Below are positions 42,255 to 50,456 of a stretch of 64,000 nucleotides of DNA, one piece after another (within the stretch, counting starts at the first letter, position 1; every line of letters begins with the position of its first letter). The notes under the pieces were generated by a model, which saw only the letters and a list, made by a program, of their open reading frames with translations, searched no databases and was not told where the DNA came from. The stretch spans positions 48,411-112,410 of the forward strand of contig JAQWGN010000001.1 of assembly GCA_029238215.1 (NCBI GenBank), written 5' to 3'. Position numbers and translations under genes: made by a program. Source of the DNA: Flavobacteriaceae bacterium (lineage in GTDB: Bacteria; Bacteroidota; Bacteroidia; Flavobacteriales; Flavobacteriaceae).

Positions 42255-42713
42255 TTGATGAAAGTGACGCCAAAATCAATTAAATGGTACACCTTGTTAA
42301 AGTTGCCTGCTGCATACTTTGCAGGAGTTCGTGTGCATGCTGTTGATGATGCTACATGTTTGGTTCGCGTCCGACTAAAATGGATAAACCAAAATCCGTT
42401 TAAATCTATGTTTTGGGCTGTACAGGGTATGGCTGCTGAACTTGCAACAGGAGCGCTTATAATGCGCTTGTTACAGCGAACAAATATCAAGGCCTCAATG
42501 CTGGTTATAGAAACGAAGGCAACGTTTTCAAAAAAGGCAGTTGGACTGATTTCATTTGAATGTAATCAAGGGGAGGAGTTGAAAAAAGCAATTGTTAAAG
42601 CAGCTACTGACAACGAGCCGCAACAACTTTGGTTGCATGCAAAAGGAATAGATTCCTTAGGTAATGAGGTCTCTTATTTCTCTTTTCTCTGGACGGTAAA
42701 AGTTAAAAATTAA
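42255..42713 (+). CDS. DUF4442-like hotdog-fold protein
   Basis: 152 aa; VRVRLKWINQNPFKSMFWAVQGMAAELATGALIM resembles a thioesterase-like hotdog helix. Confidence 0.7.
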   Translation: MMKVTPKSIKWYTLLKLPAAYFAGVRVHAVDDATCLVRVRLKWINQNPFKSMFWAVQGMAAELATGALIMRLLQRTNIKASMLVIETKATFSKKAVGLISFECNQGEELKKAIVKAATDNEPQQLWLHAKGIDSLGNEVSYFSFLWTVKVKN

Positions 42714-42772
42714 CATTTTTACAACACTTTTTTTGAATAGAATTTGCTTATTTAGTAGGCAAACCAACCAAC

Positions 42773-42949
42773 ATGTCTCCTAAACCAAACATTACGTATT
42801 TCAAGACTGTTTTGTCAAAGGTGTATACGTACCCTTCTGTGTTTAACAAAGAATTAGACAAAGCTAAAGCATACTTAAATGCATATGATTTTAGTAAATT
42901 AAAAGACTGGTTGTCAAAGGATAAAAAGTCTACGCTGGCTTCGGACTAA
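42773..42949 (+). CDS. Small hypothetical protein (58 aa)
   Basis: Read directly: MSPKPNITYFKTVLSKVYTYPSVFNKELDKAKAYLNAYDFSKLKDWLSKDKKSTLASD*; overlaps the oxyR 3' end by about 20 nt tail-to-tail. Confidence 0.5.
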   Translation: MSPKPNITYFKTVLSKVYTYPSVFNKELDKAKAYLNAYDFSKLKDWLSKDKKSTLASD

Positions 42950-43865
42950 TTATTTTAACATCGTCATAAACAATTGCTCCGCGAATAATGGCACGGATCT
43001 TTTCGTGTAAAGCTTCTATAATATGGAGTTTTAACCCTCTTTTGTGGTAAACAACACTTACTTCTCGGGCAGGTTCCGGTACCGTAAACGACTTTAAATG
43101 TTTTTGATGTTCTTGTGTGAGAAGTTTCGCATTCAAATAGGGGAGTAGTGTTATGCCAATTCCTTCGTTGGATAGCTGAACTAAAGTATCAAAACTTCCA
43201 CTTTTTATTTCAAAGTGTTTTGGGGATTTATGTCCCAGCTTACAAATGTTTAAAGCTGATTCTCTAAAGCAGTGTCCATCCTGTAATAGCAAAACTTGCT
43301 CATCCTTTAACATGTCAGGAGTGATTTTATTCTCTTGATTTAATTTAGAATGCGAAGGCGCGTAAACCATAAAAGGCTCATAATACAACGGTTTTTCTAC
43401 AATGTCATCCATGCTAAGAGGAGTTGCAACGATACCCGTATCTAAAGTTCCCTTTTCAAGACGCTCCAAAATTTGTTGTGTGGGAAGCTCTTCAATTTCT
43501 AACTCAAGCTGTGGGTATGCTTTTAGCACGGTTTGTAAAAACATGGGTAATAAGGTTGGCATTACTGTAGGAATAATACCCAATCGAAATACACCACCAA
43601 TAACCCCTTTTTCTTGATGAACAACATCTTGCATTCGATCTGACTCAGCAACAATCAAGCGCGCTTGTTCAATGATTTTTTCACCAACGGACGTAAGTGC
43701 AATCGGTTTTTGAGCACGATCAAATATTTTCAACTCTAATTCCTGTTCTAGCTTTTGAATTTGCATGCTTAGGGTAGGTTGCGTAACAAAAGCATGTTCG
43801 GCAGCGGCGGTGAAGTTTTTGTATTCGGCAACAGCGATACAGTATTTAAGCTGGGTAATGGTCAT
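42930..43865 (-). CDS. oxyR: LysR-family regulator, OxyR-like
   Basis: MTITQLKYCIAVAEYKNFTAAAEHAFVTQPTLSMQIQKLEQELELKIFDR; redox-type cysteines in LLLQDGHCFRESALNICKLG. ATG 43865 preferred. Confidence 0.9.
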   Translation of the reverse strand: MTITQLKYCIAVAEYKNFTAAAEHAFVTQPTLSMQIQKLEQELELKIFDRAQKPIALTSVGEKIIEQARLIVAESDRMQDVVHQEKGVIGGVFRLGIIPTVMPTLLPMFLQTVLKAYPQLELEIEELPTQQILERLEKGTLDTGIVATPLSMDDIVEKPLYYEPFMVYAPSHSKLNQENKITPDMLKDEQVLLLQDGHCFRESALNICKLGHKSPKHFEIKSGSFDTLVQLSNEGIGITLLPYLNAKLLTQEHQKHLKSFTVPEPAREVSVVYHKRGLKLHIIEALHEKIRAIIRGAIVYDDVKIISPKPA

Positions 43866-44572
43866 TTTTTTTGGTTTAATACGGTTACTTGCATACGCAT
43901 ATTGGTTAGCGGCCACTCGCGTTTATCTGTCGGTAAGGCATTTATGGCATCTACAACTTCCATTCCGCGAATAACTTTTCCAAAAACAGTATAGTTTCCG
44001 TCGAGGTGGTAAGCACCTGGATCTTGTTGCACTATAAAAAACTCATAAGGGGAAGCTAGTTTATGCGGGTTTTCAATAGCGCTACTTGGCATAGAAATTA
44101 CCCCACGGTGGTGTTTTAGTCCATTTCGTGTATCAGGTGGCAATAAGTATTTGCCTATACTTCTTCGCTTCTGCCCGGTGTCTGTATTGTCTGAATTCCC
44201 TCCTTGTATAATAAAATCTTTAACCACACGGTGGAAGTAAGTTCCATTAAAGTACTTTTTCCTTGTTAGGAAGATGAAATTTGCTCGATGATAAGGGGTT
44301 TGCTCAAAAAGTAATACATCAAAACTACCTAATGGAGTTTCTATGCGTACTGTATTTTCTGAGTTTTCCTTACCATAATTCTGCAAGAATGGAATTGCTG
44401 TTTCTGCAGTTAGTGGGAAATCACTTTTTTCTTTCGCAACTTCTTTAACAGAACGATTCACTTCTAATACTGGAGTGTTGTTTTGTGGAATTTGAGTAGT
44501 CGCTTTCGTTGTACATGACCAACAAAGCATCAAAGTAAAAATCAAACATAAAAAAAAACAAAGGCGTTGCAT
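43862..44572 (-). CDS. Cyclophilin-type peptidyl-prolyl cis-trans isomerase, lipoprotein
   Basis: Lipobox LMLCWSC; YFNGTYFHRVVKDFIIQGGN; FFIVQQDPGAYHLDGNYTVFGKVIRGMEVVDAI. Confidence 0.92.
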   Translation of the reverse strand: MQRLCFFLCLIFTLMLCWSCTTKATTQIPQNNTPVLEVNRSVKEVAKEKSDFPLTAETAIPFLQNYGKENSENTVRIETPLGSFDVLLFEQTPYHRANFIFLTRKKYFNGTYFHRVVKDFIIQGGNSDNTDTGQKRRSIGKYLLPPDTRNGLKHHRGVISMPSSAIENPHKLASPYEFFIVQQDPGAYHLDGNYTVFGKVIRGMEVVDAINALPTDKREWPLTNMRMQVTVLNQKK

Positions 44573-44662
44573 GATGTAAATGTACGGATTCGTGTTTTTA
44601 GTACCATAATAACAGCCTTCAATTCATCATGCTTTTGTACTTTTGAAATTCAAAATACTATA

Positions 44663-45391
44663 GTGTTTAAACGAAACCCCTTTGGTCATTATTTATTCAT
44701 AAAGCGTTGGCTAATACGCATATTGGGACTTATTACATGGCGTCGTTTTAATGGCTTTAATAACCTTCAAATTCAAGGTTCAGATATTATTCGTGAGCTT
44801 CCTGATACCAATGTGCTTTTTATTTCAAATCATCAAACCTATTTTGCAGATGTAGCTGCTATGTTTCATGTCTTTTTAGCAAGTTTAGCAGGTCGTGATG
44901 ATAACTTAAATTATTTCAGATATTTATTTCGACCCAAATCAAACATCTATTATATAGCAGCCAAAGAAACCATGAAACAGGGTTTGCTACCACGGATATT
45001 GGCCTATGTGGGTTCTATTTCTATTGAACGTACTTGGCGAGAAAAAGGGAAAGCAATTAACCGCCAAGTTAAAATGAGCGATATTTCTAATATAGGAAAG
45101 GCATTAAATGACGGTTGGGTAATTACTTTTCCACAAGGTACTACGAGGCCTTTTAGCCCTGTTAGAAAGGGAACGTTGCACATTATTAAAAATTACAACC
45201 CCACAGTTGTGCCTATTGTTATTGATGGGTTTCGCAGATCATTTGATAAAAAAGGAATTTTTATTAAGAAAAAGGGGATTAAGCAAACAATGCATATTAA
45301 ACCTCCTATTACTTTTGATACGAGTCTACCCAATGAAGATTTAGTGAAACAAATCGCTATAGCGATAGAACAAGCACCTCCTAAAAAATAA
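44663..45391 (+). CDS. 1-acyl-glycerol-3-phosphate acyltransferase-like protein
   Basis: LFISNHQTYFADVAAM (NHxxxxD) and FPQGTTRPFSPVRKG. GTG 44663 preferred over 44567 because a TACTTTTG -7 element lies at 44638-44645. Confidence 0.85.
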   Translation: MFKRNPFGHYLFIKRWLIRILGLITWRRFNGFNNLQIQGSDIIRELPDTNVLFISNHQTYFADVAAMFHVFLASLAGRDDNLNYFRYLFRPKSNIYYIAAKETMKQGLLPRILAYVGSISIERTWREKGKAINRQVKMSDISNIGKALNDGWVITFPQGTTRPFSPVRKGTLHIIKNYNPTVVPIVIDGFRRSFDKKGIFIKKKGIKQTMHIKPPITFDTSLPNEDLVKQIAIAIEQAPPKK

Positions 45392-45898
45392 TTATTCTAA
45401 TATTCCTGCACAACTAATTCGAGTGCCAGCAGCACCAGAAGGTTGAGACACGAAGTCGTCGGCTCCTTGGTGAACAATAATCGCTTTTCCCAATATGTTT
45501 TTAGTAGCATCCTCACATCCGATACACCACTCATTGGTGTTAAAGGCAATTCTGCCAATACCATCTTCTCCAACTTCAAAGTTTCCAATATCGCCTTTGT
45601 GATAGCCGTTTTCACTTCCCCATGCACCGTGTTTTTCGAAAGTCGGGTTCCAATGTCCTCCACTTGATTTTCCATCGTCTGATGAACAATCTGCTTTTTC
45701 ATGTATGTGTATGGCATGGGTACCTGCGTCTAGTCCACGTATGGTTGCACTAAGGTAAACGGTGTTGTTTTTTTCATTAAGCAGTACAAATCCTGTTGCA
45801 GTGGATCCACTTTTAGAATTCAAACTGATTTCGAGTTGACTTTTTTGGCAAGCTGTAACAAGCATTGTGACAACTAACAATAGGAATATCTTTTTCAT
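45392..45898 (-). CDS. sodC: Cu/Zn superoxide dismutase-like lipoprotein
   Basis: Lipobox; HAIHIHEKADCSSDDGKSSGGHWNPTFEKHG; GKAIIVHQGADDF. Confidence 0.92.
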   Translation of the reverse strand: MKKIFLLLVVTMLVTACQKSQLEISLNSKSGSTATGFVLLNEKNNTVYLSATIRGLDAGTHAIHIHEKADCSSDDGKSSGGHWNPTFEKHGAWGSENGYHKGDIGNFEVGEDGIGRIAFNTNEWCIGCEDATKNILGKAIIVHQGADDFVSQPSGAAGTRISCAGILE

Positions 45899-45936
45899 GT
45901 ATACAAAGTACGCAAATTTGATAGTACCGTCATTTA

Positions 45937-46680
45937 TTATTCTAAAAAAGGCACTAAGTTTTCATAATAACGGCCTGCAATAAAACGTGCGCCTTCTAAA
46001 TTATAATGTAGGTTATCTGTCAAAAAACCATCCTTAAACCCTGTAAACATATCAACAGCGATTACTTTCGAAGTAGTTGTTGTTTTGATTCTTGCCAATT
46101 CATCAATTTCAATTTTCATTTGTTCAAATATGTCAGTCAAACCTTCAGACATAAAACTAGATTTTGCAGGAGCCATCTTTTCAATAAGTATGGTCATGTT
46201 GGGATTGTGTAATTGAATTTCATCAATAATTTGGTTGACATTTAGCAGGATATCTTCAATAGGTTTTTCGTCAATAGCATCATTTCCACCAGGAGCGCTA
46301 AAGAGCACGATGTCTACTTCGTCGACTTCGATAAGCCAGTCTGCAATGTTGTTTTTAATTTGTTCTGATGTCCATCCCGATCTTCCTTCATGATCATTGT
46401 CAAAACAATAACCAGCATAATTCTCATACGTAGCTCCATCTTGTTGTGTTCCCACATAATCGACGCGCCAATCCCCATCAATTAATTTTTCCCAAAGGGC
46501 ATATCGATAACTTTCAAAAACAGGGCGAAAACCCTGAACACGAGATGCTCCTAAAGGCATAATTTTCACAGTTCCTGAAATTGTATTACAGTTGGTGACG
46601 CTTTTGTTGTCATCATCCGAACACGACATCACAAGAAAGATAATCATAACATAGGACCAATAAAGTTTTATTTTTTTCAT
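45937..46680 (-). CDS. SGNH/GDSL-type hydrolase, lipoprotein
   Basis: Lipobox FLVMSCSDDD; IMPLGASRVQG block I; DIVLFSAPGGNDAID; DNLHYNLEGARFIAGRY block V. Confidence 0.8.
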   Translation of the reverse strand: MKKIKLYWSYVMIIFLVMSCSDDDNKSVTNCNTISGTVKIMPLGASRVQGFRPVFESYRYALWEKLIDGDWRVDYVGTQQDGATYENYAGYCFDNDHEGRSGWTSEQIKNNIADWLIEVDEVDIVLFSAPGGNDAIDEKPIEDILLNVNQIIDEIQLHNPNMTILIEKMAPAKSSFMSEGLTDIFEQMKIEIDELARIKTTTTSKVIAVDMFTGFKDGFLTDNLHYNLEGARFIAGRYYENLVPFLE

Positions 46681-46755
46681 AATTGAATTTTGAAAATCTT
46701 TAAATGAATGTGATGAATATACGTAAATGTTAACTGTGACTTAAAATGTTGATAT

Positions 46756-47766
46756 TTGAAAAAAATTGAAATGAAATCAATACAAAGTTGTTTTATATGC
46801 GCTTTTACCCTGTTGCTGACTTCTTGTTCTGTTGGGTACAAGACATCTTCATTTATTTCAAAAACACCATCAAAAATTGATTACAGCTCCAAAAAGCATT
46901 GGGCTGTTTTTGATGGAATAGATGCCAATGGCTCTATTATTGGAAACGAAGAAGATCGTTTAACTGCCGATGTGTTTTTTGTATACCCAACCTTGTTAAC
47001 GAATAAAAAAGACATTCGATGGAATGCACCAATAAATGATAGTATTATAAATTCAGATGTATTAAAATGGGTAGTTCCTTATCAAGCTACAGCTTGGGCC
47101 GATGCAGGTAGACTTTATGTCCCTTATTACCGTCAAAACCACTACCGTGCTTTTTTTGAGCCCTACCTAAATGAAGGGGGTCTTGCAGCTCAAAAAGCTG
47201 CCTACAACGATATTAAAGGGGCATTTGAGTATTATTTATCCAATGTAAATAAAGGGCGCCCAATTATTCTAGCCGGACACAGTCAAGGGGCAATTCATCT
47301 AAAAAAACTTTTGCAAGAGTTTTTTGATGGTAAAAAACTCCAAAGCCAATTGGTAGCTGCTTATTTGGTAGGAGCCCGTGTTTTAACAAACGAATTTGAC
47401 TCGTTAAAACCACTTACTTCCCCTACAGAAACAGGGGGTTATGTAAGCTGGAATAGCTTTAAAAAAGGAAAATTCCCAAAATACTATTCTTGGTTTAAAA
47501 ACTCAGTTACTACCAATCCGATAACTTGGGACGATTCAAAAACGACTTTATTGTCACAGCATAAAGGACTTATGTATTATGACAATGAACTCTTCCCTAA
47601 GAGCCTTGACGTTGAGGTTAAAGATGGCTTATTATGGGTAAGTCTTCCCGAAGTACCAAAACGTTTTTGGTTTTCGTTTTTAAAAGATTACCATCGGTTT
47701 GATATTAGTTTGTTTTGGCAGGATATTAATGAAAATGCCATCCAACGCGTAAGGGCTTTTAACTAA
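46756..47766 (+). CDS. DUF3089-family (alpha/beta-hydrolase-like) lipoprotein
   Basis: Lipobox LLTSCSVGY; ADVFFVYPTLL; RPIILAGHSQGAIHLKKLL. Confidence 0.85.
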   Translation: MKKIEMKSIQSCFICAFTLLLTSCSVGYKTSSFISKTPSKIDYSSKKHWAVFDGIDANGSIIGNEEDRLTADVFFVYPTLLTNKKDIRWNAPINDSIINSDVLKWVVPYQATAWADAGRLYVPYYRQNHYRAFFEPYLNEGGLAAQKAAYNDIKGAFEYYLSNVNKGRPIILAGHSQGAIHLKKLLQEFFDGKKLQSQLVAAYLVGARVLTNEFDSLKPLTSPTETGGYVSWNSFKKGKFPKYYSWFKNSVTTNPITWDDSKTTLLSQHKGLMYYDNELFPKSLDVEVKDGLLWVSLPEVPKRFWFSFLKDYHRFDISLFWQDINENAIQRVRAFN

Positions 47767-47772
47767 ATATGT

Positions 47773-48099
47773 TTAGGGAGTCTCTGGAGCTAAGGCTACA
47801 CGAAGTCCATCTAGTTCAGGAGTAATGGGGATTTGACACCCAAGTCTGGAGTTGTCTTCCACATAATACGCTTCATCAAGCATGGCTTCTTCATCGTCAT
47901 TACGACTTCCAAAATGACTTTCTGTAAGTACGTAGACTTGGCATGATGCACACATGGCCATGCCACCACATACACCCTCTACTGGGAGTTCAAAACCCTT
48001 ACACACCTCCATGAGGTTTAGGTTCATGTCAGTGGGTACATTAATTTCATGTTCCGTGCCTTTTCGGTCAACGACAGTAATAGTAATATCTACACTCAA
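47773..48099 (-). CDS. 2Fe-2S ferredoxin (adrenodoxin type)
   Basis: GVCGGMAMCASCQVYV...RLGCQI cysteine pattern. Confidence 0.92.
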   Translation of the reverse strand: MSVDITITVVDRKGTEHEINVPTDMNLNLMEVCKGFELPVEGVCGGMAMCASCQVYVLTESHFGSRNDDEEAMLDEAYYVEDNSRLGCQIPITPELDGLRVALAPETP

Positions 48100-49130
48100 G
48101 ATTTAGCAGTTTCTTTTGGTTGTTGATCTTCAAATCCCTGAACGCCTTGTACGGTAGTGTACTTAAGCGTAAACTTTTTATCAGGATTTATGATTTTATA
48201 AGCGGTTTGAACGGCTAGTGTTGCTTCATGAAAACCACATAAAATTAATTTTAGTTTGCCCGGGTAAGTATTTACATCCCCAATAGCAAATATCCCAGGA
48301 AGGTTTGTCTGATAGTCAAAAGTGTCTACAACAATAGCATTTTTTTCAATGTCAAGACCCCAATCCCCAATAGGACCCAGTTTTGGTGATAAACCAAATA
48401 ACGGAAACCATAAGTCTGTAGTGATGGTTGTTTGATCTTCTTTGGTATGTACAACAATGGCCTCAAGAGAATCATCCCCTACAAGTTCCTTAACTTCAGC
48501 AAAAGCATGAATCTTCATTTTACCTTCATCTTCAAGCGCATAAGCACGAGAGACAGAATCTTTATGAGCTCTAAAACGATCACTTCGGTGTACTAGATGC
48601 ACAAAGCTGCCTTTTTCTGCAAAGTAAATTGCCCAGTCGAGTGCTGAATCACCGCCTCCAGAAATCACCATATCTCGTCCCTCAAACTGATCCGGGTCTT
48701 TAACGATATAGCGGACGCCATTATCTTCAAAATCTTTAATGTTATCAATTAGCGGTCTTCTTGGCTCAAAGCTTCCTAAGCCTCCTGCAATCATCACCAC
48801 AGGGGCATGATGTTGAGTACCTCTATTGGTAGTTACAATAAAACTTCCATCCTCTTGCTTGTCAATACTGTCGGCACGTTCTCCAAGAGTAAATCCAGGT
48901 TTAAAAGGCGCTGCTTGTTCCATAAGATTATCAACCAACTCTCCTGCAAGTACCGTTGGGTATCCTGGGATATCATATATGGGTTTTTTGGGATATATTT
49001 CAGCCAATTGACCTCCAGGTTGTGGTATGGCATCTATAAGGTGACAACGAAGTTTCATTAACCCTGCTTCAAAAATAGCAAATAGCCCAACTGGACCTGC
49101 TCCGATTATGATTATATCTGTTTTAATCAT
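48096..49130 (-). CDS. Ferredoxin--NADP reductase-like flavoprotein (type 2)
   Basis: IIGAGPVGLFAIFEAGLMKLRCHLIDAIPQPGGQLAEIYPKKPIYDIPGYP; overlaps the ferredoxin gene. Confidence 0.9.
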   Translation of the reverse strand: MIKTDIIIIGAGPVGLFAIFEAGLMKLRCHLIDAIPQPGGQLAEIYPKKPIYDIPGYPTVLAGELVDNLMEQAAPFKPGFTLGERADSIDKQEDGSFIVTTNRGTQHHAPVVMIAGGLGSFEPRRPLIDNIKDFEDNGVRYIVKDPDQFEGRDMVISGGGDSALDWAIYFAEKGSFVHLVHRSDRFRAHKDSVSRAYALEDEGKMKIHAFAEVKELVGDDSLEAIVVHTKEDQTTITTDLWFPLFGLSPKLGPIGDWGLDIEKNAIVVDTFDYQTNLPGIFAIGDVNTYPGKLKLILCGFHEATLAVQTAYKIINPDKKFTLKYTTVQGVQGFEDQQPKETAKS

Positions 49131-49728
49131 CTTGTTTAAGTAAATTTTCTGTTAACGTATTCATCGCTTTAACTTTTTCCTCAAAATCCCCTTTAAGCCT
49201 GTTTCGATACGTGTATAACTTATCGAGTAGCGCATCAGTTTCCTCTGGTAAGAATCCTTCTAGCCATTGACGTAAACGTTTTGCTAAAGTAGGAGATTTC
49301 CCGTTTGTTGAAATGGCAATTTTCAAATTTCCTTTTGTAACAATGCCCCCCATGTAAAAATCACAAAGTGGTGGGTTGTCGGCTACATTGACTAAGATGT
49401 TTTTACTACGGCATAAGTCATACACACGCTTGTTTACTTTGGGCGCATCTGTAGTAGCAACTACAATGTGCTTACCTCTTAAAAAACGTCTATGGAATTT
49501 ACTTTTAATAACCCGAACATTTTTGTTTAAAATAAATTCTTGGGTTTCTTCGCGAACCATTGGACTGACTAAAGTTACTTGTGCATTGGGAGATGACTTA
49601 AACAAGAACTGTAATTTTTCTAGCGCAACAAAACCACCACCCACAACAAGAAATTGCAACTGTTCGGTTTTTAAAAAAATAGGGTAGAGGGTATTCATGC
49701 GAAGTTTACTTCCTGTTGTTTTGCCCAT
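49123..49728 (-). CDS. Precorrin-2 dehydrogenase/sirohydrochlorin ferrochelatase (CysG N-terminal-like)
   Basis: YPIFLKTEQLQFLVVGGGFVALEKLQFL; NVADNPPLCDFYMGGIVTKGNLKIAISTNGKSPTLAKRLRQWLE. Confidence 0.92.
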   Translation of the reverse strand: MGKTTGSKLRMNTLYPIFLKTEQLQFLVVGGGFVALEKLQFLFKSSPNAQVTLVSPMVREETQEFILNKNVRVIKSKFHRRFLRGKHIVVATTDAPKVNKRVYDLCRSKNILVNVADNPPLCDFYMGGIVTKGNLKIAISTNGKSPTLAKRLRQWLEGFLPEETDALLDKLYTYRNRLKGDFEEKVKAMNTLTENLLKQDD

Positions 49729-50456
49729 AGTGTCGTTGGGTCATTTACGGCAGGCCCCACAAAAATAGCGGCAGGATTTTGTATTTCTCCTTCTTTCACC
49801 TGTTGTACTATGGTCTCTAAGGTGCCTACAACCGATTTTTCATTTGGCAAAGTTCCGTTTTGCACAACTGCAATAGGATAGTTATTAGGTTTATGAATGT
49901 TAAATAATGAAACAATTTCAGGGAGGTGGGTCATGCCCATTAAAATAACTACAGTAGCAGTTGATTGTGCGGCATGAATGATATCTGGTGATGGCTTTCC
50001 ATCGCAAGTATATCCTGTAGTAACCCAGATACTTTCATATTGACAACGTCTAGTAAGTGGGATGCGGTTATTTGCAGCAATACCAGAAAATGAAGAAATG
50101 CCTGGAATTAGATGTGCTGTAATACCAAAACGCTCGGCATAACTAATTTCTTCTGCTGCACGTGCAAATACAGATACATCTCCTCCTTTTAGACGCACAA
50201 CTTTTTTTCCTTCATTTACAAAGCTTACCAGCATCGTATTTATTTCACTTTGTTTAAATGAATGAGCACCTTTACGTTTTCCAACAAAATAATGCTCAGC
50301 AGTTTTATTATGCTCAAGAAGGATTGGGTTTACCAAAGCATCATACAGGATAACTTCTGCATTTTTTAGGGCATTTACTGCCTTCAGCGTGATTAGTTCA
50401 GGATCACCAGGACCTGCACCAACGATTGTTAATTTACCTTTAGTTTTGTTGCGCAT
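49695..50456 (-). CDS. cobA: Uroporphyrinogen-III C-methyltransferase
   Basis: KLTIVGAGPGDPELITLKAVNALKNAEVILYDALV; VVRLKGGDVSVFARAAEE. Confidence 0.95.
   Translation of the reverse strand: MRNKTKGKLTIVGAGPGDPELITLKAVNALKNAEVILYDALVNPILLEHNKTAEHYFVGKRKGAHSFKQSEINTMLVSFVNEGKKVVRLKGGDVSVFARAAEEISYAERFGITAHLIPGISSFSGIAANNRIPLTRRCQYESIWVTTGYTCDGKPSPDIIHAAQSTATVVILMGMTHLPEIVSLFNIHKPNNYPIAVVQNGTLPNEKSVVGTLETIVQQVKEGEIQNPAAIFVGPAVNDPTTLWAKQQEVNFA

Noticed and set aside
45397-45717. 106-aa ORF in a different frame of the sodC gene on the same strand
   Set aside because: SodC frame has full catalytic motifs; the alternative frame has none.
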